A stretch of 64,000 bases of DNA from Abditibacteriaceae bacterium (GCA_019239895.1 JAFAZH010000039.1:1-64000); one strand, 5' to 3'. Positions 17,456 through 26,432 are shown, numbered from the stretch's first letter. Notes: generated by a model from the sequence alone, not told the origin. Program-made: numbers and translations.

Positions 17456-17589
17456 TGGGCCTATAAAAGACCCGGCAGGAAGGCCGTTGGCCAAGCGTCC
17501 TACCGGACGCCACGATAGAGTCATGGTTAGAGCCGTCCTTTGGACGGTTGGCTTTAGCCTTCCCGCCGGGTCTTTTATAGGCCCGGCCT
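17456..17589. repeat. Modular palindromic element, copy B
   Basis: The outer stem GGGCCTATAAAAGACCCGG (left) pairs with the complementary right end (17567-17588). Inner hairpins are CGTTGGC-type, GCGTCCTACCGGACGC and GCCGTCCTTTGGACGG, followed by GGCTTTAGCCTTCC. It has the same order and orientation as copy C (19786-19970) but lacks that copy's long extra hairpin. A further G-rich inverted repeat (about 17390-17442) lies directly before it. Confidence 0.85.
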
Positions 17590-17597
17590 CAACAATT

Positions 17598-17822
17598 ATG
17601 TGGCTATTTTGTGTCGAGCTTGGCTTTGCGGGTTTTATCCTGTGTTTATTCGGGCTAGTCTGGCGCGGATTTGGGCGCGATGGTCTGGCCCGTCCAGCAG
17701 CTAAATTCTGGTTTTTGGCTGCGGTGCTTTGCTTCGCCTTTATGTGTCTGGCCCTGCCGCGTGTGCCGCGCCCCGATAAAGCCGTCGAAGCCGAAGTAGC
17801 CCTCGCTAAAGCTCGGAAATAA
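17598..17822 (+). CDS. Small two-helix membrane protein
   Basis: This 74-residue hypothetical protein starts MWLFCVELGFAGFILCLFGL and has a second hydrophobic helix (FWFLAAVLCFAFMCLAL) and a charged C-terminal tail. The ATG just after the palindromic element is chosen; a longer frame extends back through the element and is not credible. No recognised family. It could be spurious, but the double-helix pattern with a positive loop (GRDGLARPAAK) argues for a real membrane protein. Confidence 0.5.
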   Translation: MWLFCVELGFAGFILCLFGLVWRGFGRDGLARPAAKFWFLAAVLCFAFMCLALPRVPRPDKAVEAEVALAKARK

Positions 17823-18020
17823 GGAACCGCTTCGCCTCTGTTACAGTCATATTGCCAGAGAGTTGTACACTATTGTCTCTGTTGCACCAAAAGTTGGAAA
17901 CTCACACTTCAACGCTGCCCAAGATAGTTTCCTGGCGTAACAACTTATCCTCTTCAATCGTTGTCCAATTCAGTAGTTTTCAGATACTCATTCAAATTGT
18001 CTGCGAAGGACGGTGCCGTT

Positions 18021-19778
18021 ATGTATTTGCGACGCAAATTATCTGTTAATGCCTTGCCTGCATCTCTATTATCACCCAGGGTCGGTTATGGCGTGAGCAG
18101 CCTGGTTGGTTTAAGCTTGCTGCTGGCCCTGCCGCCCCAGGCTCCGCTCTACGCTGCCGATAATGGGCAAGATACTCCTCCAACCACGGCGACGACTGAT
18201 ACGGCGGCCTCCCCCACGGCGCATCCAGTGTTGACCGCCGATGCGGTGCAGGAAGCTTTTGTGCGTGTTGCCGACCGCCTCAAGCCCTCTGTAGTCACGA
18301 TTATTGCTGAGCATAAGCCCAAGCCACGCTCAACGGACAGCACCACTAAGCCAGATAGCAAAAGTGATAAGAACTCTGGCAGCAAAAAGCCTGGTGGCAA
18401 GCCAGACGACCGGGCACAGAAGCCTGACACTCCCGCAGACCCCAATGATCCCGGCGATAACGGTGATGATGAGGGCGATAGTCCCTTCGGTTTCCCTCCC
18501 CTGGGGCCACGCGATCCACACGAGAGACTGACCAGTCTGGGCACAGGCATGGTTGTGCGTTCTGATGGTTATATCCTCACTAACTACCATGTCGTGAAGG
18601 GCGCAAACTTTGTCCGCGTGCTTTTTAACGCCGATAGCGAAAACCCTGACCGACCTGCGGCCAGAGTCGTGGGTTATGATGAAGAGAGCGACTTGGCCAT
18701 TTTGAAAGTCGAGCGCACTAACTTACAGGCTATCGAGTTCGCCGATTCTGATAAGGTGCGTATCGGTGAGTGGGCTATTGCCATTGGTGCGCCCTTCGAT
18801 CAGGCCCAGACAGTGACTGTGGGCGTTGTCAGTGCCAAAGGCCGCCACCTCGAAGGCAAATCCGCGATGTCCTTGCAGGATTACATTCAGACCGATGCCT
18901 CCATTAACCCCGGCAACAGCGGCGGGCCATTAATTAATCTGGAAGGCAAGGTCATGGGCATTAATACCGCGATTCTGTCACCATCACGCTTTAATGTTGG
19001 TATCGGCTTTTCAGTGCCCAGCAACACCATTCGCACTTATCTGCCAACATTGTTGAGCGGCAAAAGTATCGCGCGCGGCTTCCTGGGCATTCAATATGTG
19101 CGCATTGATGAAAACGTAGCGCGTGAGTTCGGCGTGCCTGGTGGAATGCAAATAGGAGCACTCGCGCAGGGTGCCAATGGCAGTTTCATTGGCCCGGCCA
19201 AGGAAGCTGGCCTCCAAGAAGGCGACATCATTACTGCCGTGAATGGTAAGGCCATTGAGAGCAGCGAAGATTTTCGCCGTGTGGTATCCAGCACTGCACC
19301 TGGCACGAAAATCAATTTGTCGGTCGTGCGACCTGCTACCGACCCACCCGCTAAGATGGATGTTTCTATTACGCTGGGCGACCTGGCATCGCAAAACCCC
19401 AAGCCCGCAAAAATTTCCACGACCCCGGAAAATATCAATGCTTCCCGACTGGGTTTAGAGATTGAGAATGCCGAAAAGCTTACGCCCGTCGAGCGCGAGT
19501 GGATTGGCCTGGACGCGGGCACACACGGGGCTGTCATTACCGATGTGGTGCCTGGTTCGCCTGCGGATGAAGCTCAAGTGACACGCGGAAGTCGTATTGT
19601 ACGCGTGCGGGTTTCCGGGGAAGCCTGGCAGACGGTAGCGAACAAGGCAGCTTTCGCCCGTATCGAAAAGGGCCTGCAACCGGGAGCACACGTCTTGATG
19701 CAACTGCGGCAAGATAAAGGTGTCAGCGTCTATAAGGTTATCGTGGTGCCGACCACCAGCACAGCGGGCACAGCTTAA
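18021..19778 (+). CDS. HtrA/DegP-type secreted serine protease with two PDZ domains
   Basis: This 585-residue envelope protease degrades or senses misfolded proteins. A signal sequence or anchor covers about residues 1-46 (LSLLLALPP, APLYAAD). A charged, disordered linker (about 98-165) leads to the trypsin-like domain with H190 (NYHVV), D224 (ESDLAIL) and S300 (NPGNSGGPL). Two PDZ domains follow (about 350-450 and 475-585). The first PDZ carries an extra loop, GANGSFIGPAK. GAAGGA lies 10 bp before the chosen ATG; an upstream in-frame start would add 20 residues before the signal peptide. Confidence 0.94.
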   Translation: MYLRRKLSVNALPASLLSPRVGYGVSSLVGLSLLLALPPQAPLYAADNGQDTPPTTATTDTAASPTAHPVLTADAVQEAFVRVADRLKPSVVTIIAEHKPKPRSTDSTTKPDSKSDKNSGSKKPGGKPDDRAQKPDTPADPNDPGDNGDDEGDSPFGFPPLGPRDPHERLTSLGTGMVVRSDGYILTNYHVVKGANFVRVLFNADSENPDRPAARVVGYDEESDLAILKVERTNLQAIEFADSDKVRIGEWAIAIGAPFDQAQTVTVGVVSAKGRHLEGKSAMSLQDYIQTDASINPGNSGGPLINLEGKVMGINTAILSPSRFNVGIGFSVPSNTIRTYLPTLLSGKSIARGFLGIQYVRIDENVAREFGVPGGMQIGALAQGANGSFIGPAKEAGLQEGDIITAVNGKAIESSEDFRRVVSSTAPGTKINLSVVRPATDPPAKMDVSITLGDLASQNPKPAKISTTPENINASRLGLEIENAEKLTPVEREWIGLDAGTHGAVITDVVPGSPADEAQVTRGSRIVRVRVSGEAWQTVANKAAFARIEKGLQPGAHVLMQLRQDKGVSVYKVIVVPTTSTAGTA

Positions 19779-19785
19779 GGGGGAG

Positions 19786-19970
19786 CCGGGCCTCTAAAAG
19801 ACCCGGCAGGAAGGCAGCTTTGCTGCCAAGCGTCCGTTGGACGCTACGATAGAGTAGTAGTCAGAGCCGTCCGAGAGGACGGTGGGCTTTAGCCTTCCAG
19901 CCCACCAGAGAGCATCAATATGCTCTCTGGTGGGCGCCCAACCTGCCGGGTCTTTTACAGGCCCGGCTCT
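19786..19970. repeat. Modular palindromic element, copy C
   Basis: This is the largest copy. Its outer stem pairs GGGCCTCTAAAAGACCCGG with CCGGGTCTTTTACAGGCCC. Inner hairpins are GGCAGCTTTGCTGCC, GCGTCCGTTGGACGC, GCCGTCCGAGAGGACGG and a long stem at about 19901-19936 (CCCACCAGAGAGCAT against its complement). Each inner stem differs in sequence from copies A and B yet stays paired. It lies between htrA and the DUF2298 gene. Confidence 0.88.
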
Positions 19971-20038
19971 CTGTGCTATCATCGAATAAACTATAGATTG
20001 GTAAGCCCGCCATTTTATTCCTGTATCATTGATAGTCA

Positions 20039-22495
20039 GTGGATTTCTCTTCGCTTCTCCTTATTCTTTGTTGGCTAATACCCCTATGGCTCCTGGGCTG
20101 GCTGGTCTTGCCTCTGGCGCGACAGATTTTCGTTAACCTGCCCGATAGTGGCTTAGCCGCTGGCCGCACCCTCTCCATAGTATTGCTGTCCCTATTAGCT
20201 TTCTGGGGTGCTTCCTTCCATGTTCTGCCACTTACCTTAGCGCCACTATTGTTCTTTGGCTTGCCCCTACTCTGCGCCGCCTGGACATTAAGAACCCCTT
20301 TAGCGCGAGTCACTTTCCGTCAGTGGATGCAGGAGCATAGGCGTGCCCTTATCGCTTCCGACCTCATCTTCATAGCCGCTTTTGCTTTTTTCCTGTGGAT
20401 TCGCCTGCGCCATCCTGAGACCAATGATCTCGAAAAGGGCATGGATGTGGCCCTGATGTCCGCTTTGGAAAGAACACGCTTTCTACCCGCTGAGAATCCC
20501 TGGTTTAGCGGCACACCCTTTACGAACTACTATTATTTCGGCCACTTGATGGGAGCTTTGCTGGCGCGCACGCTGGGCACTCCGATCACTTATGCCTATA
20601 ATCTCATTTTCCCGGCCTTCTGTGCCTTTTTCATCGCCCCACTGTGGTCTTTATGCACTGCTCTAACGGGTTCCCTACAACGTGGCACCATTGCCATGAG
20701 CATGGTTGCGCTGTGCGGCCATTTCGAGCCGTTGCGCCAATGGGCCAAACACGATCCCGGAACGGCCCAGGACTTGTTTCGGCTCGATTGGTGGAGTACC
20801 AGCCGGGTTATCCCGGATACCATTAACGAATATCCCATTTTCACGACTTCCATTGGCGACGCGCACGCCCATTTCTTTGCCCTGGCCCTGGCCTCCACTT
20901 TTTTCTGTGGCTGCTACGCACTTTTTGCGCCGCACGCCTTTCCGGTTAGCACCGCATCATCCGCTTCCCGCTTTCCTGCCTGGCTTGACCGTCGCCGCAT
21001 CGTTTTACTGCTCCTGGGCATCTTGCTGGGTACCTTTTGGCTTACCAACACCTGGGACTTACCACTTTATGGCGGGTTAGCTCTGCTCTGCGCGCTGTGG
21101 ACTTTACCCGTGTGGTATTCGGGCCACTCGGTGGAAGCAAAGCTTGAAGAGGAAGCAATCAGCTCTAATAGTAATAACAAGAAAAAGTCGCCGAAGACCA
21201 ACCACTCAAAGACCAAAAACCAAAAGCCAAAGGCCGACTCTCAAAGTAAAGCTTCTGAAACTCCAATAGCCGATTCTTCTACCTCAACCCGCCCCCCTGA
21301 CATTGTCGCGGAATTGCTCTGGGTTTTTGCACCGCTGCCACTGGCACGATTGGTCGCCGCCCCTTATTTACAATTATTCCAGCCTCAGATTTCGGGCGTA
21401 GTGCGAGAATTCTACTCTCCACCAGGCTACGAGTTTCTGTTACTGTGGGCGGGATTTCTAGGTTTGTGGATATTGGCTTTAGGTGCCAGGCAGCATAGAA
21501 ATTACTGGGTGTCGGCCTTCGCTATTCTGGGCATCGCGGTGCTGCTGGGACGTGAATATCTTTCCTTATCTCTGGTGATAGCAGCCCTGACATTAACTCT
21601 CTTGAGTACTTTTGTAAATGGCTTGCCTTTTGAGAAAACTCCCACTGACTCTGTTAAAGCAGAACAGGTCGAGCCAATATCTTACACCTTTGCCAAGCTT
21701 ATGGCCTTCTGCGGCTTGCTGGCCTTGCTGGGGCCGATGCTGTTTTACATTAAAGGGGTTTTTGGCGATGGCCCGAACCGTCACCAGGACACATTTTTCA
21801 AGTTCGGTGTCCAAGCGTGGCTGTTGCTGGGCACCGCCGCTGTTTGCCTGGCCATTTCGAGTTTCTGCACCTTGCTGCGCTCTCACCGTGCGGTGCAATG
21901 GATTGGGGGTATTGCCTGGGCTGCTTTGTGGAGCATTCCAGTAATGTGTGCGGCGTGTGTGGTGTGGACGCGCACGGTGCGCGATGCGCCCAGAGAGCCA
22001 CCCGGCGACCCCAATGGGCAATTCATCTTGTCGCTCAATGCCGCGCGCTTCTTACCCCCCGCTGAGCAATCAGCCATCGAATGGCTGCGGGATCATGCTA
22101 AGGCAGGCGACACGCTATTAGAAGCGGTAGCGCAGCCTCAAGGCCCCGGGGCAGATTACAATGCCAGTTATGGCCGCGTCGCAGCCTTTACGGGCGTGCC
22201 CACTGCTGTTGCCTGGCCGCAGCATCTCAACGGCTGGGGCATTCCTTATGACGACATGAATGGCCATGACAGTATCAACAAGCGCTCCGAGACTATCCGC
22301 CGTATCTATGCCTGGCCCGATAATCAAAGTGGCCTTGCAGCTTTACAGCAATTAGGAGTACGCTACGTCTTCGTGGGTTCTACCGAACGGAGCATCTACA
22401 ATCCTGCGGCTTTATCTCGCCTCAAATCAGCTCTGCCGAATGCTTATGAAAATGGTGACACCTTTATCGCTGAAGCGCCTGGTGGAGCAAAGTGA
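20039..22495 (+). CDS. DUF2298 (YYY family) polytopic membrane protein
   Basis: This 818-residue membrane protein has at least twelve hydrophobic helices and the signature TNYYYFGHLMGALL that names the Chlor_Arch_YYY/DUF2298 family. Relatives look like GT-C glycosyltransferases, but no enzyme activity is established. A hydrophilic insert of about 60 residues rich in Ser, Lys and Asn splits the membrane domain in the middle. The last 170 residues form a soluble domain with QSAIEWLRDHA and AWPQHLNGWGIPYDD. It starts with GTG, with no strong ribosome site. Confidence 0.88.
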   Translation: MDFSSLLLILCWLIPLWLLGWLVLPLARQIFVNLPDSGLAAGRTLSIVLLSLLAFWGASFHVLPLTLAPLLFFGLPLLCAAWTLRTPLARVTFRQWMQEHRRALIASDLIFIAAFAFFLWIRLRHPETNDLEKGMDVALMSALERTRFLPAENPWFSGTPFTNYYYFGHLMGALLARTLGTPITYAYNLIFPAFCAFFIAPLWSLCTALTGSLQRGTIAMSMVALCGHFEPLRQWAKHDPGTAQDLFRLDWWSTSRVIPDTINEYPIFTTSIGDAHAHFFALALASTFFCGCYALFAPHAFPVSTASSASRFPAWLDRRRIVLLLLGILLGTFWLTNTWDLPLYGGLALLCALWTLPVWYSGHSVEAKLEEEAISSNSNNKKKSPKTNHSKTKNQKPKADSQSKASETPIADSSTSTRPPDIVAELLWVFAPLPLARLVAAPYLQLFQPQISGVVREFYSPPGYEFLLLWAGFLGLWILALGARQHRNYWVSAFAILGIAVLLGREYLSLSLVIAALTLTLLSTFVNGLPFEKTPTDSVKAEQVEPISYTFAKLMAFCGLLALLGPMLFYIKGVFGDGPNRHQDTFFKFGVQAWLLLGTAAVCLAISSFCTLLRSHRAVQWIGGIAWAALWSIPVMCAACVVWTRTVRDAPREPPGDPNGQFILSLNAARFLPPAEQSAIEWLRDHAKAGDTLLEAVAQPQGPGADYNASYGRVAAFTGVPTAVAWPQHLNGWGIPYDDMNGHDSINKRSETIRRIYAWPDNQSGLAALQQLGVRYVFVGSTERSIYNPAALSRLKSALPNAYENGDTFIAEAPGGAK

Positions 22496-22545
22496 TATAC
22501 ATTGCTTCCACTTCAAGGCGCGAGATTTATACTCTTTAACAAACC

Positions 22546-22761
22546 CTAAGCCACCATGAGGCGACGGCCTTTAGGCTGTGGTACAAGATCACCAAACTCT
22601 TGTGCTGTATCTATCCAGAGTTGAATAGCATCTTTGACATTAGCTAAAGCGTCTTCTTGTGTATCACCATGAGCCATACAACCTGGTAACTCTAGCACCT
22701 CGGCCACGAAGACTCCGTCTTCATTGCTCCAATATAAGATGATCTCGTATTTCTGCATCAT
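22546..22761 (-). CDS. Orphan HicB-like (UPF0150) protein
   Basis: This 71-residue protein matches the HicB/UPF0150 fold: YEIILYWSNEDGVFVAEVLE, then LPGCMAHGDTQEDAL and a C-terminal helix. HicB proteins are usually antitoxins next to a HicA RNase. No HicA-like gene is visible here and no DNA-binding domain is fused, so it is an orphan. Start: two adjacent ATG codons (22756-22761). Its start is only 2 bp from the end of the VOC gene, so the two are probably cotranscribed. Confidence 0.8.
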   Translation of the reverse strand: MMQKYEIILYWSNEDGVFVAEVLELPGCMAHGDTQEDALANVKDAIQLWIDTAQEFGDLVPQPKGRRLMVA

Positions 22762-22763
22762 GC

Positions 22764-23150
22764 TTAATTTTGCCTTTCGCCCAGACAATAGCACAATCCA
22801 TCGGGTGCAATTACGAAGAAAACCTTATAAGCCGTGTCACCGTATTGGTCTACGCGAAAGTTAGCCGCTTCTTGGGTCAGGCCATTTGCCTTCAATTCCG
22901 CAAAAGCAGCTTCAGCGTTATCCACTTCAAAGAAACATCCTTCCTGACTGGGGTCACCACCATTTTCAGCTAAACTGATCTGGATACTGTCCCGGCCCAG
23001 CACCGCTGACCTGTGAGGCGATTCATGCCGCGAGACAAGCTGAAACCCCATAACCGTTTGATAAAAAGGAAGTGCTGCTTCCAAGTTCTTGACAGGTAGA
23101 TTCATTTTATCTGCTGCATACGGCGCAGCGGTCTTGAAGATAGCTTTCAT
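22764..23150 (-). CDS. VOC superfamily (glyoxalase/bleomycin-resistance fold) protein
   Basis: This 128-residue single-domain VOC protein has paired beta-alpha-beta-beta-beta units: LPVKNLEAALPFYQTVMGFQ, then FFEVDNAEAAFAEL and APDGLCYCLGE. Members bind metals and act as lyases, dioxygenases or drug-binding proteins; the substrate is not predictable. GAGGAA stands 5 bp before the ATG, which is why this start is preferred to a GTG 12 bp upstream that overlaps the stop of the HTH gene. Confidence 0.85.
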   Translation of the reverse strand: MKAIFKTAAPYAADKMNLPVKNLEAALPFYQTVMGFQLVSRHESPHRSAVLGRDSIQISLAENGGDPSQEGCFFEVDNAEAAFAELKANGLTQEAANFRVDQYGDTAYKVFFVIAPDGLCYCLGERQN

Positions 23151-23158
23151 GGAGTTCC

Positions 23159-23392
23159 TCACTTTACGTAGGATAGTAAAGCCTTAGTTATCCTCAATCT
23201 TGCTCTTAGGCTGCTCCTGCTATTTGGCCCCTTATCAACAATCTGACTTTTCTCTAGTCGCTCCACACCATTACGTTCCCACCAATAACGGACGGTAGAG
23301 CGAGAAACTCTTAGGCGTTCCCCAATTTCGCGGTCATTCAGTCCCTGTTGCACCCAGACGATTATTTGTTTACGTGAACCATCCAGGTACAT
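23159..23392 (-). CDS. Small helix-turn-helix protein (transposase-type HTH)
   Basis: This 77-residue protein holds one HTH of the homeodomain-like kind (GLNDREIGERLRVSRSTVRY) and a basic C-terminal region. Such stand-alone domains are often remnants of IS630-type transposases or small regulators. No catalytic DDE part follows. It ends within a few bases of the VOC gene on the same strand, so it could be that gene's regulator; a degraded mobile element is equally possible. Confidence 0.65.
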   Translation of the reverse strand: MYLDGSRKQIIVWVQQGLNDREIGERLRVSRSTVRYWWERNGVERLEKSQIVDKGPNSRSSLRARLRITKALLSYVK

Positions 23393-23439
23393 GAGTCTGA
23401 CCTCTATTTTTCATTATGGCATAGGGAAATGTCTGTTCG

Positions 23440-23868
23440 TCACTTCCAATTACCAATCCAAACAGCACCAGGAAAATTTGAGCCAAGAGCATTGACTAAC
23501 TTCTCATCGGCTGTAACAAAGTTGCATTGTTCACGCTGACTTAAGGCAAGATAAAGAGAATCAAAAACAGTGCGTTGATAGGTTATGGCCAGGCGATAAG
23601 CATCTTGCAGCAGATCGGCAGTGGGTGTTATTACAAGCGACAGTGCGTTAAAGGTATCAATAATGACTTGTGCATCTGTTCCATCCAAACCTTGACAAAG
23701 ATTCTTCTTCCAGATAATGTTGCCCATCTCCGCATAAAGCAGATCAGGAGCTAATAGTGTTACCGAATGGGACTGATATGCACTCAAAATAGTATGCGCT
23801 TGAGTTGAATGTGGCTCTACAACGAACCATTTGATAACGACGCTGCTATCAACAACGATTTTATCCAT
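23440..23868 (-). CDS. PIN-domain ribonuclease toxin (VapC-like)
   Basis: This 142-residue protein has the PIN acidic set: D7 (VVDSSVVIKW), E47 (LLYAEMGN), D103 (VFDSLYLAL) and D121 (TADEKL). PIN toxins cut RNA, typically tRNA or rRNA, when freed from the antitoxin. It lies 20 bp downstream of a small antitoxin-like gene on the same strand, the usual order. The target is unknown. Confidence 0.88.
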   Translation of the reverse strand: MDKIVVDSSVVIKWFVVEPHSTQAHTILSAYQSHSVTLLAPDLLYAEMGNIIWKKNLCQGLDGTDAQVIIDTFNALSLVITPTADLLQDAYRLAITYQRTVFDSLYLALSQREQCNFVTADEKLVNALGSNFPGAVWIGNWK

Positions 23869-23888
23869 GACAGAGTGCTAATCACTAA

Positions 23889-24134
23889 TTAGCGGGCGCG
23901 GTCTTCCCGAACCAAATGTACACTGTCCTGCATCTCCCCATATTTATTAAATAATTGCTCCCGAAGAGCATTAATCTGTCGAACGGCTTCATCACGGGGG
24001 AGAGTTTTAACAGGGCTGCTGACCCTACTCTTGAGACTTTCCAAGAGGCGTTCAATGCCATCGAATCCCTGCCGACGCGCTTCGGATTCCAATTGGTTAT
24101 ATAGATTATCAGAAATTGTTAGGGTTCGTGTCAT
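23889..24134 (-). CDS. Antitoxin of the PIN module (ribbon-helix-helix-like)
   Basis: This 81-residue protein begins TRTLTISDNLYNQLESEARR, the pattern of a ribbon-helix-helix DNA-binding strand and helix. A Lys/Pro linker and a charged C-terminal toxin-binding part (AVRQINALREQLF onward) follow. Its position directly before the PIN gene makes it the cognate antitoxin and the likely autorepressor of the pair. It belongs to no antitoxin family I can name more exactly. Confidence 0.78.
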   Translation of the reverse strand: MTRTLTISDNLYNQLESEARRQGFDGIERLLESLKSRVSSPVKTLPRDEAVRQINALREQLFNKYGEMQDSVHLVREDRAR

Positions 24135-24176
24135 GCCCCATTAGCCTCCTCTATTCTTCTATAAGTATAACTGCAC

Positions 24177-25436
24177 CTATTCAAGGTGATTTATGATTTT
24201 ACTAAGAATTCGGGCTGCTACCTCACGTTTATTGAGCAAAGGCCATTCTTCTGTGGTGTCTTTGGTAATCCAGGTGACGCGGTTGGTTTCGACATCGAAT
24301 CCGGCGTCGTGCTGCGAGACATCGTTGGCGACTACGGCGTCTACAGCTTTGGTGGTGAGCTTGTGCTGGGCTTCGGCCACGACATCCTGAGTTTCGGCGG
24401 CGAAGGCCACAACTACTTGATGCGGTTTTTTGTGGCGAGCCACGGCTTCGATAATATCCGGGGTAGGGACTAACTCGATTTTTAAATTTGCGGTCGGTAA
24501 AGTGCGTTTTTTGATCTTTTGCGAGGTGGGTGTGGCAGGTTTGAAATCGGCAGGGGCAGCGGCGGCGATGATAATGTCGCAGGTGGGCGCGTGCTGGGTG
24601 ACAGCAGCAAACATTTCATCAGTGGTAGTGACATCAATCCGTTGCACACTGGTGGGAGTCGGCAACTGACTGGGGCCGCTGACCAGGATGACCTCGGCAC
24701 CGCGTGACGCCGCCTCTGCCGCCAGGCTATAGCCCATTTTGCCGGAGCTGCGATTCGAGATATAGCGCACCGGGTCGAGTGGTTCGCGGGTTGGGCCACC
24801 CGTGATTAACACTTTCTTTCCGGCCAAACTTCTTGCTGGAGTCACATCACAGGCAAGGTCGAGCTTCTGGGTTTCAGTTGCTCCTAGCACTGCTTGTAAA
24901 GCACCCATAAGAATTTCGGTGGTTGGCAAACGGCCCGTGCCGACATGCTCGCACGCCATGTGTCCCGTTTCAGGATCAATGATTTGATAGCCAAGTTGCC
25001 CTAACCGCGCCAGGTTATCTTGCGTGGCAGGGTGGGCCAGCATCGTCGGATTCATAGCCGGAGAGATGAGAACGGGCGCATGAGTTGCCAAGACAAGAGT
25101 AGATAACAAGTCATCGGCCATACCATGTGCCAGCCGCGCTATGGTGTTGGCCGAGGCCGGAGCAATCAATATGACATCGGCCCTATCAGCTAAGCCAATG
25201 TGCGGCATCGCCGCATAAACGCCAGTTTGTGCGTTTTCAGGGGCAGGCCAGAGGGAAGTGTGAACGGGCTGATGGGTGAGAGCTTGAAAGGTGAGTGGAG
25301 TAACGAAGCGTTGCGCTGAGGCTGTCATCACCACATGCACCGTAGCCCCGGCTTGGGTGAGGCGGGATGCTAACTCACACGCTTTGTAAGCGGCAATACC
25401 GCCACTGACTCCGAGGACTATGGTTTTGCCTTGCAT
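24177..25436 (-). CDS. coaBC: Bifunctional CoaBC (phosphopantothenoylcysteine synthetase/decarboxylase)
   Basis: This 419-residue enzyme makes 4-phosphopantetheine for coenzyme A. The N-terminal CoaC flavoprotein domain (about 1-185) has GVSGGIAAYKACELAS, the PHIGLADRAD stretch with the active His, PAMNPTM and HMACEHVGTGRL with the catalytic Cys. The CoaB domain (about 195-419) has KKVLITGGPTREPLDPVRYI and SNRSSGKMG. Length and order are standard. It follows gmk on the same strand with a 199-bp gap. Confidence 0.96.
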   Translation of the reverse strand: MQGKTIVLGVSGGIAAYKACELASRLTQAGATVHVVMTASAQRFVTPLTFQALTHQPVHTSLWPAPENAQTGVYAAMPHIGLADRADVILIAPASANTIARLAHGMADDLLSTLVLATHAPVLISPAMNPTMLAHPATQDNLARLGQLGYQIIDPETGHMACEHVGTGRLPTTEILMGALQAVLGATETQKLDLACDVTPARSLAGKKVLITGGPTREPLDPVRYISNRSSGKMGYSLAAEAASRGAEVILVSGPSQLPTPTSVQRIDVTTTDEMFAAVTQHAPTCDIIIAAAAPADFKPATPTSQKIKKRTLPTANLKIELVPTPDIIEAVARHKKPHQVVVAFAAETQDVVAEAQHKLTTKAVDAVVANDVSQHDAGFDVETNRVTWITKDTTEEWPLLNKREVAARILSKIINHLE

Positions 25437-25635
25437 AAATTAGCCAGCAGCGATGTCAAGTTACAATTCAGAGGGATAAGGAAGAAGATGGAAGCCTGCC
25501 GCTAAGACACAAAACTGCGTTACTCCATGCGGTGCAGCGCAAGAAACGCAATTTCCTTAATCTATAGCGTTTAATAGCGCATGAAATCGGGTGCCCTTTG
25601 GGCGGATCGCCCCCGCGTTGCGTGCCATTAAGAAT

Positions 25636-26271
25636 TTAGGAGTTTTTAATCGTTCTTTTGTGCTTTTCTTGCTCGACAATATCGCACAACTCGCGGGCAG
25701 CGGTTGCGACCTCTTCGTTGACAATCTGGTAGTCGTAGAGCGGCATGAGGGCTTTTTCTTTGTCGCGCCAGGTGTTAATGCGCTCTTTGACTTCGGCTTC
25801 ATTCACGGAACCACGCTGCTCAATTCGTTGCGTTAAGGTCTCTATCTCCCGTCCCTCTGGCGGCTTGAGAAAAACCAGCAGCGACCACGGGAACAGGCTG
25901 CGAATGCGTTGCGCACCTTGCACATCTATGACGCAGACGACATCTAAGCCATCATTAAGCCGACCTAAGACCGAGGATTGTGGCACGCCATAGCGGTTGC
26001 CATGCACATGCGCCCATTCGAGCAATTGGTCTTCGTTCAGCAAACGGTCGAATTCATCATCGCTGACGAAATGATAATTGACGCCATCCACTTCACCCTC
26101 ACGGCGAGGCCGCGTTGTGCAAGTGACTGCCTTGGCAAAGGTCGGTAGACAATCGCTGGCCGCTTTCCACACCGTATCTTTGCCGACACCGGCTGGCCCG
26201 GAAATAACCAGCAACATAGCTGTGGGGTCGGTGAGTCCTGCGACTCTGCGAGTTGGTTCCTGAGCGTTCAT
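25636..26271 (-). CDS. gmk: Guanylate kinase
   Basis: This 211-residue enzyme converts GMP to GDP. The P-loop reads SGPAGVGKDTV, with Asp where most enzymes have Ser or Gly, and the GMP-binding motif TTRPRREGEVDGVNYHFVS follows. The YGVP and VIDVQGA motifs are also intact. About 18 residues precede the first strand. No rpoZ or remA gene accompanies it, unlike many genomes. Confidence 0.95.
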   Translation of the reverse strand: MNAQEPTRRVAGLTDPTAMLLVISGPAGVGKDTVWKAASDCLPTFAKAVTCTTRPRREGEVDGVNYHFVSDDEFDRLLNEDQLLEWAHVHGNRYGVPQSSVLGRLNDGLDVVCVIDVQGAQRIRSLFPWSLLVFLKPPEGREIETLTQRIEQRGSVNEAEVKERINTWRDKEKALMPLYDYQIVNEEVATAARELCDIVEQEKHKRTIKNS

Positions 26272-26432
26272 AGCTTTGGCTTGAATGTTACCGCAAAGCG
26301 GCCCGCTTTAAAAGCGTGTCCCAGCACTCTTGCACTTATTTTTCCTTTTATTTTTTTACACTGGCATTAAGCTATTCTTATAACTGTCCAACTTGTCAGA
26401 ACATCATAGAAAAGTTACATCGTAGAGAAAGC

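Noticed and set aside
17415-17597. N-terminal extension of the small membrane protein
   Set aside because: It only translates the palindromic element B; the credible start is the ATG after it.
25557-25802. 81-codon ORF overlapping the end of gmk
   Set aside because: It overlaps gmk in another frame; the short end beyond gmk resembles no omega subunit or RemA protein that could be expected there.
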